Positions 11,841 through 23,200 of a stretch of DNA of 64,000 nt are shown here, piece after piece. A program made the translations under genes and the position numbers. Origin of the DNA: Turbatrix aceti (lineage: Eukaryota; Nematoda; Chromadorea; Rhabditida; Panagrolaimidae); NCBI GenBank assembly GCA_963969345.1, contig OZ017770.1, positions 5,775,246 through 5,839,245 on the forward strand, written 5' to 3'. Positions within the stretch are counted from its first letter, which is position 1; each line of letters starts with the position of its first letter. Under the pieces are notes generated by a model. That model worked only from the letters and a program-made list of their open reading frames with translations. It had not been told where the DNA came from and did no database searches.

Positions 11841-11982
11841 TTTCCGAACCCGACAACACTGGATTTAATGTGCTTATTGTGTCCGTGTTGTTGCTTTTTA
11901 TACGGGTCAACTTGCGCTTGCTTTTTCGTCAACGTTTGCATTTTACATGCTTCTGTGAGTTAAAAAATTACGATAATCAAAT

Positions 11983-11988
11983 AATAAA
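11983..11988 (+). terminator. Candidate poly(A) signal for the first Shaw core
   Basis: First AATAAA downstream of the first core's stop codon at 10958. If used, the whole MITE lies in that isoform's 3' UTR and the transcript ends just before the second core. Confidence 0.4.
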
Positions 11989-12079
11989 ACATTCGATAAA
12001 CCAACCTTACTTTACAACTGACTGATTCTCTGCCACGGCTTCAAACCGCCTAATTAATCGAATTTGCCGTTGATTTCAG

Positions 12080-13296
12080 GGACTATCAGCTATAAGCATA
12101 TTTTTTGTCTTAATTTCAATCCTCTGTTTTTGCCTCAAAACTCATCCATACTTTCGTGTGCCAAATCTGTCCCTCATTACCCACGTCAGTTTACCGAATG
12201 CGACATATCGTCCTCTTACGCTGCAAGTTGTCAAGCATTCCACAAAGTTTGTGCACTTTATTTCACAGAGTTGGCAAAAAAAATAAAATACTGTTTTTTC
12301 AGGGCTCATCCACAATTCTTCTACCTAGAATTGATATGCAATCTCTGGTTTTCGTTTGAACTGCTCGTTCGCTTCGTATTTAGTCCCAAGAAGTTTGACT
12401 TTATTTGTCAACCGTTGACCATAATTGACTTTATGGCCACGCTTTCGTTCTACATTGACTGGGCTATGGAGAGCATTTTCGCCGGCCGAAATCGCGACAC
12501 TTTGGAATTCGTTTCAATCGTTCGTATACTAAGACTGTTCAAGCTCACCCAACATTCTCTTGGTCTCAAAATCCTGATTCAAACGTTCAAAGCCTCAATG
12601 AGGGTGAGAATTGTTTTTTTTAATCATTAAAAACATTTTTTTTAGGAATTGTTACTACTGGTATTCTTTGTCCTGCTGGGCATCATCATGTTTGCCTCGC
12701 TAGTCTACTACGCTGAAAGAGTCGGTCACAATCCGAAAAACCAATTCGAATCCATACCAATAGGACTTTGGTGGTCCCTCATCACAATTACCACTATAGG
12801 ATTCGGCGACATGGTAAGTCATGTCCCCTGACATTTTAGCCTTCTTCACGATGTCTATCCTATTCAGATTCCCCAAACACATCTCGGCATGCTCGTCGGA
12901 GCTTTCTGCGCATTAATGGGAGTGCTGACTATTGCCCTGCCCGTCCCCGTCATTGTCAGTAACTTTGCAATGTTTTACTCCCACGCAAAAGCAAGGTCGA
13001 AAATGCCACGCCAGAGGCGACGCATTCTGCAGCCACACGAAATCAAGCCCATAGTCGGACGATCGACTACTGCCACGCTGTTGGGCACGATTGCAAATCG
13101 TCAGGCACCCATGATCATCGGTCCTAATTCGCCATGGGCAAACGCAACTGCCAATAGGTCTCCTAGACCGGCTGGAGGAACGCCGTCCAATTTGGTTGTA
13201 CTCTCAACACGCATACCCGAAAAGAACCACTGTCGACACAAAACAAGCGTCGAATCGCCTGCAAATAAGACAACGAAGTATGAAAAAATGCTCTGA
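12080..13296 (+). CDS. Second Shaw-type channel core (S1-S6), no T1 of its own
   Basis: Complete transmembrane core of a Shaw/Kv3 channel from exons 12080-12246, 12303-12603, 12646-12813 and 12868-13296 (354 codons before the stop). S1 ([19 protein letters not shown]), S2, S3, S4 ([16 protein letters not shown]), the S5-pore with filter TIGFGD, and S6 with ALPVPVIV are all present. The Shaw tail [20 protein letters not shown] follows. No T1 or start codon is found between 10958 and 12080. The first exon begins in phase 0 at the same residue position before S1 as the first core's exon at 9524. It can therefore be read as an alternative 3' half spliced from the T1 exon ending at 9176, giving about 645 aa, or as a duplicated gene that lost its T1. 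Confidence 0.88.
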
Positions 13297-13317
13297 CGTT
13301 TTACCACTTTGAAGTGT

Positions 13318-13323
13318 AATAAA
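13318..13323 (+). terminator. Poly(A) signal for the second Shaw core
   Basis: AATAAA starting 22 bases after the TGA of the second core, in the position expected for the transcript's cleavage signal. Confidence 0.6.
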
Positions 13324-14345
13324 TTGAATTACGTATGTAACTTGGGAACTTTTTTTTGAACACCGAGTTAAAAAAAAAGCTGCAAAATAATTCAATTGAT
13401 TTTAAATAAAATACGAATTCCGTAAGGAATTTGTTTATATTTTTGCTAAAAATTGTTATAAAAAAATAGCATACCGTAGTTTTTTAGTAGTATCCATAAA
13501 TTGAACTGCGTCATTCGAAGCGGTAATTTTCGAGCCGTCACGCACGTCATAAAAGAAGAAGTAATATCACGGTTGAATTTCTGAGAAAATGATAAGGCGG
13601 AAATATTCAAAAGGCTGCTTTACTGTACGCCTTGTTATTAATTCCACTCGGCTTTTCTCAATCGTCTTAAAAAATGCCTCCAAGAAAGTTACTTGGTTTT
13701 TGAATGAGAACAAGTTGAGGGAAGAAAAAAATTAACTGGGCACGAATAAATCAAAAAAATACTCGAAAAATTAAAAAATATTTAGATCGGGCATGCGTTA
13801 TTGCCAAAAATAGGATAAAAACCGTGTTTCTAGAAAAACACCTATTTGTATAAATGACTTGTACTATCATTTATTAACAATAAATAGTCAAGCCAAATGT
13901 TTTTTTCTACTTTTTTTTGTTGCGTCCCGTGCTGTTTGCATTTTCTCTAAATATTTACAGTCTGCGGTTATTTTTGCTGTAATCATGAAAATACCACACG
14001 ATTAATTGTTTTGCAGAAAAATCAGTGTTAAGACAAAATCGTTATCCTTATCACTTCAATGCTCACAGTTCCACTCAACTTAAAAAATTGTTATCATAGG
14101 GCTGAAAGCCGCTTGTTTATTTTTTGTTTGCGTTCATGAATAAAAAAACGACAAAGTACGGTACAATATTTGAAGCAGGATACAGAACATGCTACCGTGG
14201 CACAACGCTATGACTGATCTCAATACAGAAGATATGCCAAAACGTAAAATTAAACAGAAAACATTGACGCGTTATACAGTGGGTGTGGAATGAAATAAAT
14301 CGGTGTGAATAAAATAATGTTATTTATCTACGAAGCAAGACGGGG
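13324..14345. other. Intergenic between convergent genes
   Basis: AT-rich and without a coding frame. It separates the 3' ends of the Shaw locus and the GRAF-like gene. Confidence 0.5.
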
Positions 14346-17300
14346 TTATTGGGGTCCGGGAAGCGGTTCAACGTAGTTTGCAGGAATTAGACCCGTTTTT
14401 CCATTGAGAGTTCCAACCATCCAGCCTTCTTCCTTGGATTCGTACACTAAAAAAACGATAACTTTGTAAACTTGTTATACTTGCAAAAACCAACCGTTAG
14501 TGATGATTTGACCCGGCTCAAAGGAAAGCTCCGTTTCGTGTCCGGCGGTACAAGAATAAAGAGTCTTAACACGTCTACTAGGCTGACATTGTACGTCAGG
14601 GTTTATGAGTGAGGAATACTGTGGTGGAATTCGTGATGTATGAAGGGGTTGCATTGTTGCAAAAGTTGGTGTTTGGGGTGCTATTCTTGTACTACCTCCA
14701 GCCTGATAAGTGCTGCCCACGCTACTGTTGCCGCCAACGGTGCTACCGCCAGAGGCTGTCGGTTCGGATCCATTCACCGAGTAATTAGCGGCATGAGATG
14801 ATAAATTTGCATGAACACTGCAATAATTTTAATTTTCAATATTCAAATCGACAGTTGTACAAGGAGTAGCGGACAGAGCGTCACAACACAGACAACACAC
14901 AAAAAGCTCCAAAGCGTGCAAGCGTCGTGGACGTCGTGTGATTTTGTGATGATAGAAAGAAGCTACTTACGAGGTTGAAAGAATGTTACCGCCGGAATGC
15001 CGCTTTTGAAGTCTACACGTAATGCTACAAGAACCAGGGAACATGAAAACGGAAAAAAAAAGTAAACAAGCAATAGAAAAAAACCGGAAAGAGGAAACCA
15101 CAGGATAAAGTACACTCAGAAGAGGAAAACCCAGTGGACCTTAAAAATCACGTTAAAAAACATACTTCTCGCAAGCTTGAGGATTATATGGTGGAGCGTA
15201 GGTAGCAGAAAACTTGTCTGAAACATCAACCAACATGTTCAAATAAAGGCAATTTGTTCAGAAATAAAACTATTACTTCTGGGCATGTAGGCGTTGGCCG
15301 TTCCACTGGAAGTCGACGAGCTGCTTGAACTTGGCAACCCTATGCACTCTGTTGACGTGCTTACGCCGCGAGCCGTGTGGTCTAAAATGCGGGGTGCCGA
15401 GATTTTGTTGGAGCCATGCACTCCCAGCGACGGGTATATGCCCCCTGTGGATACGACAGATGCTGGCACAGCGACCACCTTATTGTCATCGCCAGGTCTA
15501 GGTGGTTCGGGAATTTTCGGCAGCGGAGGAGGCTGCCGCTGTCGAACTGGCGTCGTTCCGCCCGTGGTCGGCGATGCCGGGGAGAGCGTCGTAGAAGGCA
15601 GAGAAACTTTGGGCGTTTTCGCAGGGTCGCCTGTATCTCGTGGGGATTGGTACGAAGACGACGAGCTCTTGGCAGACGGCGAAAGAGTTGTCGAGGTATT
15701 TTCGCTGCCGTTGGATGTGACGAGATGGTGGGCCGGCTTCGGCGGGCATGGCAGGACAATGCTCGGCGCAGGGGTATTAAAAATGGTTTGACAGTTGCTG
15801 ATTAGCACTTCGACAACGACGTTGCAAAACTTGATATCCATGATTGCCGCCATTGTCTCTTCCTGGGGTCGAAGGAGAGTCGGGCCAAAGCAGACGCCCA
15901 AGTTTCCGACCGTCATTAAATTTTCGTTGCAGTTGTCAGCAACGCTAAAAAGTCAATTTGGTGAATTGAAAAAAAAAACACGCAAATGCAATTACATTCT
16001 TAAATGTCGAATTATGATTTCCAACATCCGTCGATGCGTTTCCGGGAGTTTGTAGACGTAGTAATGAATGTGGTTGACGCGCTGTTGACTGTCATCCAAC
16101 TTGGCTGCGTTGATAAACAGATGATGAAGTTCGAAAGTCATTAGTGGTTCTGGCAGATTTCTGAAGCACAACACTATAGCACACGTCACCTATCGACGAT
16201 ACCTACCGCAAAAAAGTTTTCACGGCACTCGATATCGTTTTTGTCTCCCATTCGTTCTCGTCCAACAAGTTGAATTTCTCGAGAGACCCCTTTCGCTTGT
16301 CAAGCGCAAGCTGCATGAGTCTCTGCACCTTGGACGTAACACCACAGTTACGGTACAAGCCTTGCTCACGTAGGCCTTTTTCTTCGATAGCACGTAAGCA
16401 CATTTTAACAAATTCAAATCCAGTGTCGTCTAGCATGGCTAAAAACGGGAGAAAAAAAACTTTATGTGAAATCACAAATGCGAGAAAAGGAGCAAAAGAA
16501 CGACTCTTGTTTTTTGGTCAGGAAAATTAACCCTATTTAAAAGCAGTAAAAGCGCAAAAACTGATTAATCGTCTCCGAAAAAGATAAAGACGACACGCAT
16601 TGCCACTTTTTACCCTGAAACGTGGTTTAGCGTGCACTCACCACAAAAGTCGTCAATTACAAGACCTGGTAAAAAGGCGCTGCCATTGTAAAAAGTCAAT
16701 AATCCTCGAGCTATGTTGTACCCACACGCCGATGATGAATTGCCCGTGGAGGGCGAGGATGCAGCCATCAGAGCCGTGGCATCGGTCCACGATGCCGAGC
16801 GACTTTTTGTGAGAAGAAGATTTTTGCTCATCGCGGCGGCGTGTGTTTGTTAAAGCGTCAGAATGTGACCCAAAGTTTGTTGCCTGTCAAGAACCAAGCA
16901 CGTTTCCTCTTTCAGCAAAAAAAGGAGAAGAAGAGACAAATCCGCGGAGCTCAAAAGACACGAAGAGGTGGCAGCGGCACAACACAAGAGTCCTCTTATA
17001 GGAAAGAAAAATGCTGACAAATCATCGTTAACTGTCAAGAAGTGGCAACAAAAAGCAAGCACCGGACGTTGCTGCGCCTTCGACAAATCATCACAAATTT
17101 TCACATGTTTAGCCTATATTTACATATATTCTGCAGCAATGTTTGGGGGCAGATCAACAAAGTGCTGCCAATAATAGAAGACGTCGCACAAAAGTAAGCC
17201 CTTATAAATAGCTCTGTTTCGTAGCAGGTCACGTCATGCCAAACCAAACCCATCGGGAGTGACATGCCCCTGAGTCCCGCATCAGACCACAAAACAAGGC

Positions 17301-20226
17301 CTGCGTGAAAAAAAAGATGAAATCCCAAACAAAACATCCAAAACAAGGCAGTAGTAGCAATAGCCTCTACATTGCCAAACTGGAATAAAATTTAGTTTAA
17401 GTCTGCCTAAAAGTCTAAGCATGGGTGCCAAAAGAATGAATACAAGTTAATGCATCATGTTCGGCCCAGTAATGCCAAGAACAGATTTTTTTAATACAAT
17501 AAAAATCAATTCTCCTCTTTTTTTCCTTTCAGCAGATCTTTTTATACTCATTTTAATGACAAAGAAAAAGCTTTGGTTGCCTAAAAAGGCAATTGCGCAA
17601 ACACTACCAATACTGTTCCTATAAATAACACACCACTGATTAATTTCAAAAAAATAGAAACAGAAAAAAACACTAAAGGTTTCCTTATTTCGCCAAACCA
17701 AGACACAGAAAAAGACGTGGCGAGAAGGAAAAAATGTAAGATGGCATAATAGCGCTCTCAGCATCTACATATGCGGGGTGTAGTTGATTAAGTTTTTAGC
17801 AGATGTTTCGAAGGCGGCATAAAGTGAGTTTTCTCACATATTTCGAGTAAAACACACGGGCCTAACTTATTTTTTAAACAATAGTACTGCGTCCCGTGTA
17901 TGCTGGCTGGTTTAAACCTCCAATCGATATCCATATGCATTAAAAATGCCATTCACAAAAATTAGGCACCCTTGCATCACCGCATGGAACAAATTGTGTT
18001 CATAGAATGATATTGAATAGCCTGTGCAACAGCCGACAAAAAAATATTTGAGGAAGAATGAAAAAGAGAAAAGAGAAACAAACGAAATGCAAAATAAAAA
18101 CCCTCCAAATCAGGTGATAAAGACGAATGAGAAAAAAAAAAGAGTCTTCTTTTGCTCCAAAATAAACAAAAAAGCAAACATACTGTCGAATGAGTTGGCG
18201 GAAGGAGGCCCTGCACCGGGGGAATAGACCGGCTCTTTGCCATCCATGGTGTCAAGCCACTGTCGTCGATCTTCTTCTGAGAGCGCTTGGAAGGTCATAA
18301 CATCTGGTCTCTCCTCAGCGACCAAGTCAAAGCAAAACCTATAACGTAAAATACAGCATGAAATTGGAAAGTATTCGATACCCAATAGATGCTCTCTGGC
18401 AGAAGGAGTGGGGGGAAGGTTCGTAGAATTTTTTCAATTGTATTTTCGCTATTGTACATACAAAAGTTCAAAGTGAAAAGACCTCGACACCGGAGTTGTC
18501 AATGCTACTACCACCACCCACCTCTCTACACCTATCTAACAGAAAAAGGTGGTCTTACGAATAAACAAATATCATCCCACTCCTTCGTAAGGGGGGGGAT
18601 CAAATGAAGTCGACAGCATCCATAAATGCATACAAGGAAAATCTTACCGTTTGTCAATACTATCGGATGCACGACGAATGCATGATTTAAGCTTGAATGA
18701 AACCGACTGCTCGAGAGCACCTTTCATGTCCTGGAAAAAAAAGCAATGACGTAGCACCTTGTACACCTCGACAGGTGACTATGTATATTCATGAGGGCGA
18801 AGGTGGTTGCGCGCATAAAACATGAGTTGGAGAGGAGAAAAGAGAAACGAATTAAAATTTCGCACTGCCCTGACACTAGGTGGTAATTTAGGTAGCCCTA
18901 TGGAGGGCGTAATTGCTTTTGGGTCAGTTCGCCGACAAAAGCGTGCAAAAAAGATTTTGGAAAGTCACTCATGCATTGTCGCGGGTTGAGAGGCTTTCTT
19001 AATGGCAAGGCAATCAACCTACGGTTTTGGCGGAGCTATTCACGGGAATCATGGTGAATATACGCGTTTCCTTTGAAAATACGCAATAGTACTTTGTCCA
19101 CGGCCGAGAGAGAACGTCGCGACTCAGTTTTGCTGTAAGAAAAAATAACAATAAAAATGAGATCAAAGTGACTACAAACTTGGTATTTTGCTTCTTTCCT
19201 GCATGTAGATGTATCCTTGCTTGATGTTACCCGTTGACGAGCGAAGACTGCTCTCAGAAGAAACTGACGGGAATACTGCATTCTTCATGTGAGTTGTCAG
19301 CATTTTTTGTAACAATATATTAGCTTCAGACTGGGTTGAATCAAAATTCTGCTTAGCTTTTTGAACTTTTTGTTGGATGGTACTCAATTGGGGACGAAAC
19401 TTTTCGTTTGCGGCATTACCAAATTTGTAGAATGTTAACCAGTGTGACAAAAAAGTACTCAACGTTTCAACAAAAGAAAATTTCAAGTTTTCCTGTATTG
19501 ATTGAATTTTGGACACGTATTGCAGCGAGGCTTTGCAAAATATTTGCTGTTGCTGCCCGAGTTGGGCATCTGCTTCTCGGAAATCAGTCCTACGCGACGT
19601 ACTAAGATGCAGATGCTTGTCGAGACTTGAATAAAACTTTTGCGACTCTTTTTCGTACCTCCTCTTTGAATCGTGAAGCACAGTGTTGATACTGTCGACG
19701 AGTTCCTTCAGAGGATCCAGGTAGAGAGTTTCTGCGTCATTGAGAATGCGTGAGCGATGCTCTTCAATATTCAACAGCAAGTTGCCGAAATCCTTGACGG
19801 AATTTGCTAAAAATAAATTGGAATGCAAAAAAATTGGTAAGCGAGCCGCAAAAAAAGCGTTACCAATTGCTCGTTCATCATCCGTTTGAGTACTGCCAAC
19901 AGTGGCAATTTTGAAATCCAATAGCAAGCTCGCAAAACCCTGTTGAGATTGGCAAACTTCTAAAATAGATAAAAAGTGAAAAATTACAGTTGATAAAATT
20001 TATGGCTCTCGGCAACCAAGCAACCAAATAAATGCACCACTCTGGATAGAAGATGCTCAAGAGAGTACTTACTTCGCATGCATGAAATGAGCTTTCGGCA
20101 TTGATCAGCGATAAGCTTTATGTTCTTTGCGGTCTCATCAAGAGCTTGCTCGTGTTCATGTAAATTTTGACGAAACCATGGGCTGTCTGAGAGCGCATCG
20201 CTGAATTCCAATGGCTTTAACACCAT
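14346..20226 (-). CDS. GRAF-type Rho GTPase-activating protein (BAR-PH-RhoGAP-SH3)
   Basis: Orthologue of the GRAF/oligophrenin family (ARHGAP10/26/42), which tubulates membranes in clathrin-independent endocytosis and inactivates Rho/Cdc42. Exons: 20226-20073, 19959-19864, 19806-19180, 19132-19023, 18730-18648, 18338-18184, 16438-16207, 16160-15996, 15944-15277, 15217-15166, 15024-14971, 14817-14495 and 14446-14346. All phases agree and give 939 aa. BAR covers about 1-240 (start [18 protein letters not shown]). PH covers about 265-370, with [17 protein letters not shown] at its end. RhoGAP covers about 375-590, with the arginine finger in QGLYRNCG. A long Ser/Pro-rich linker follows, and a C-terminal SH3 ends [18 protein letters not shown]. 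The domain order and this SH3 ending identify GRAF rather than OPHN1. ATG 20226 is chosen because it matches the family N-terminus. Confidence 0.95.
16642..16831 (-). CDS. Alternative first exon of the GRAF-like gene (RhoGAP-SH3 isoform)
   Basis: Lies inside the long PH-to-RhoGAP intron. It has an ATG at 16831 and a 63-codon open frame (starts [15 protein letters not shown]), and ends at a strong donor, G|GTGAGT, in phase 1. That is the phase required by the RhoGAP exon at 16438, so it would make a 594 aa protein lacking BAR and PH. The main isoform skips it, because exon 18338-18184 joins 16438 directly and gives the canonical sequence. No domain is recognised within the 63 residues. Confidence 0.5.
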
Positions 20227-23200
20227 TGTTAGCAAGAAGATGAAAATGCAAATTGATTGGCTTGCAACACTCTCACGTACTTGATGAGCTCAGCTGTTGG
20301 TTTTTGGTAACGCAAGAGTTTAGAAAAACTTCTTTAAAACTTGGAACTGGTTACTATCGTTATTGAACTAGTACGACTGCACTTAGTCATTCGTTCAAAA
20401 TGAAAACTGGGTTGCTTCAATTTTTGTTAAGACGTAACTTGGAAAGCTGCAATAGTTACTTGGGAGGCCAAGTTTGATGGTTGGAGAACTAAAACGCAAA
20501 CACAAGTTGTTAAAAGGCGAAAAACCTTAACGATTGCACGACAACGGCAACAGGTGAAGGCTAATGAACCTCGACAAAACACCTATTGCGGGCCAGGGAA
20601 CACAAACAACCGAGCATCGGTGGTGTCATCGCAACACGCAAAAGATAAGAAATGCAAATAATCATACCACAAAGCCTATCAAAAAAAATGGACAGCCATT
20701 TTAGCAGCGTTCATTGACAATTTTTGTTTTCCGGGACAAAACTGTGTATGTATGGCTTTTTGTCGAAATATGATACAACAATTCGGAACAGATGAAACGG
20801 CAAAGCGGTCTAAGGACACAGGGAAGGAAGGAGATCGCCGTTGCAAAACGAAAACGCAGCAAAAATGACAGCCGGTAGTCGCCAATATTAGTGAGTTATC
20901 AAGCAAGTCCAAGTCATCAAGCTGGGGACTGGACAAGTCATCAACGGCTGTCTTCCTACATTCAAGATTTTGAGCGATAAAAGACAATTTAGTTTAGCAA
21001 CTGATCGGCATTAAGAGTCACTACAATTTTTCAAATTTCTTTAATAGATCGTAAAATTTTTTTGATGGCAGCAAATATATATTTGCTGATATTTCCCAGA
21101 CTACGACTCGGTTGATGTAGCTTGCGGCTCGCATACATACATACACGCATGGAAAAAGCAAGGGTAATTGATTATAGAGACACAATAAGTGCAACGCAGA
21201 CCACTGAAAGGAAATCAAACATCCCCTCCAAGCTCGAAGCATTGTTCAAGTCAACACTGCAAGAAAAAAAACTGACCGCAAGTCACCCAGCTGAGATATA
21301 CGAACAACCACTGAAAGCGGGCATACTTGGCAAAATCTCTAAAAAAAAACGATAGCAAACGCCTCTAAGGCATAAAACAGCCCAAAAAATATTATGTGCA
21401 CAATATTAACCACCTCGATAGCAGGTCACGTCAAATGAAACTATTTTATGCGGGAAAATTGACGCGTTTCAAAAAACATGCAAGCTGATCGATACCGAGA
21501 GAATTAGTCGTAAGCTACAAAAAAATAAAAAGTAATTGCAACTCGAATGTTGTTAATTAGAAAAGTAAAATTACTGTACTGATGAAATGAACAAAGAAAC
21601 AAATGAAAACATGAACGTGTCAAAAATAATGTTAGTAATCTTTTTTCCCTCTCTTAACAGTTACAAACATTTGAAGCGTGTATGTATGTATGCGAAGCCC
21701 GTGGCATGTCTTGTTTGATTGCGGAATAAGCAAACTCAATGCGCGAATCACAAGCATGAAGAAGCTCTCGTTTTAATCTGAGTTAAATCTAATTTTTCTC
21801 GCTACATTATTTACAACGGAACAGAATCAAACAAATGACGCAGTTTCAAAAAAAACCTCTTCCTCTATTTTGGGTAGTGTGCTGTGAATGCAGGCATATA
21901 CCCTCATCCCGTGGCAATGACGACTTTAAAGATAAATCAACAAAATCGATACATTTAATAATTTTGGTGTCGGCAGACAAGATGTAGTAGATGAAAAAAG
22001 TTTTTGAAAGGAGGGGATGTATTGGTTTTTTGACAAGAAGATAATTTGTGCTCTTCCTTTCGGGCAATAAATAAATGAGCCTCGAACTGACGCATGAAAA
22101 TGAGAGTCGACAAAGGCATGACTGTTAACCATCATTTTTGCATATATTATGCGAATTTTTTACAGTCTGTGGAATCGACAACGCATTTCCGGATGCTTCC
22201 GTTTTTCCATCAAGCAAATGTCCTACAAGCATGACACGCATGCAGACACGAAATAAAAAAAGTAAACAGATGCAAAGCAATCAACACACTACAAAGGGAA
22301 TTATCTTAACACTTTTTCTGCAAAGATACACACAGGCTGATTAATCCTTGGACGTTCGTTCGAAGGCAGGCTTTATGAACCAATTTATTAAAAATCGAAC
22401 TATCCAGAGTAATATGTATATTTTGGAAAATGAAACAGCATTTGCCTGCAGCAATGAATGGTGGCATGCGATGTTAAATTTTGCGTCCCTTTAAACTATT
22501 TCGTAAACATAAAAAACGACACCGAAGCAACGCAACAGCCGGAAAAAGCAACCAGCAAAAACGCGCAGCTAGCTGACGAACGAAGAAGATGTAGCACATG
22601 CAGGCCTTTTTTGCGAATCAGGAAAACACTTTTCTAAATGCAGGGGAGTACCAACACCCGGTTGGTCTTGTTCGAATGTTTCAGGGCGTCGAAGATTAAG
22701 TGATAGAAAAGAGCGAAGTTTGTGAGTAGTGCCAGTGATAGACAATGAAAAGTCAAAACTGTTTGAGTTGTTACACATGCGACAAGCAGGGGATGTCAAC
22801 CATCTCTTTGTGGCAAGTCAAGCTATCTCTTCTTCTTCTTTTCTCCTTGGCATGCCACTCAAAATTTGCGTTGAAGGCAGCGTTTGTGCCGGAACAAAAC
22901 CGCAGAAGAGCCCCCTACAGCAAGAGCAACCGACGTAACCCAGCCAAACAACTTGCTAGATGCTAGGGTACACTGCGTGTCGAAAAGCAAGGCGTATACT
23001 CATAGATTTCACTCACTCAACAAAAGACAGAAGCACTCTGAGTATCATCCCGCGCATCTCAGAACCAAAAGTGACCAGGGATGTGTTCCCACACTTTGTT
23101 GTCTGCTTTCTTAGAAAATTTCTTCTTTTCAAAACAATTTCTTCCAAAATGAACACTCGGCAGTTATTGTCGCAATAAACGCATAAAACAAGAAACCGCC

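Larger units (their letters stand above)
10999..11869. mobile_element. Non-autonomous hAT-type transposon (MITE) with 8 bp TSD
   Basis: The element proper spans 11007-11861 (855 bp). It starts CAGTGTTGTCGGG and ends with the exact inverse, CCCGACAACACTG. It is flanked by perfect 8 bp direct repeats GATTTAAT at 10999-11006 and 11862-11869. The 8 bp duplication and the CAGTG...CACTG ends are classic for hAT transposons. There is no transposase-like frame, so it must be mobilised in trans. Both ends carry arrays of palindromic GGGTT/AACCC units (about 11016-11230 and 11600-11840) around a unique middle of about 370 bp. It lies between the stop of the first Shaw core and the start of the second core. 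Confidence 0.93.
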
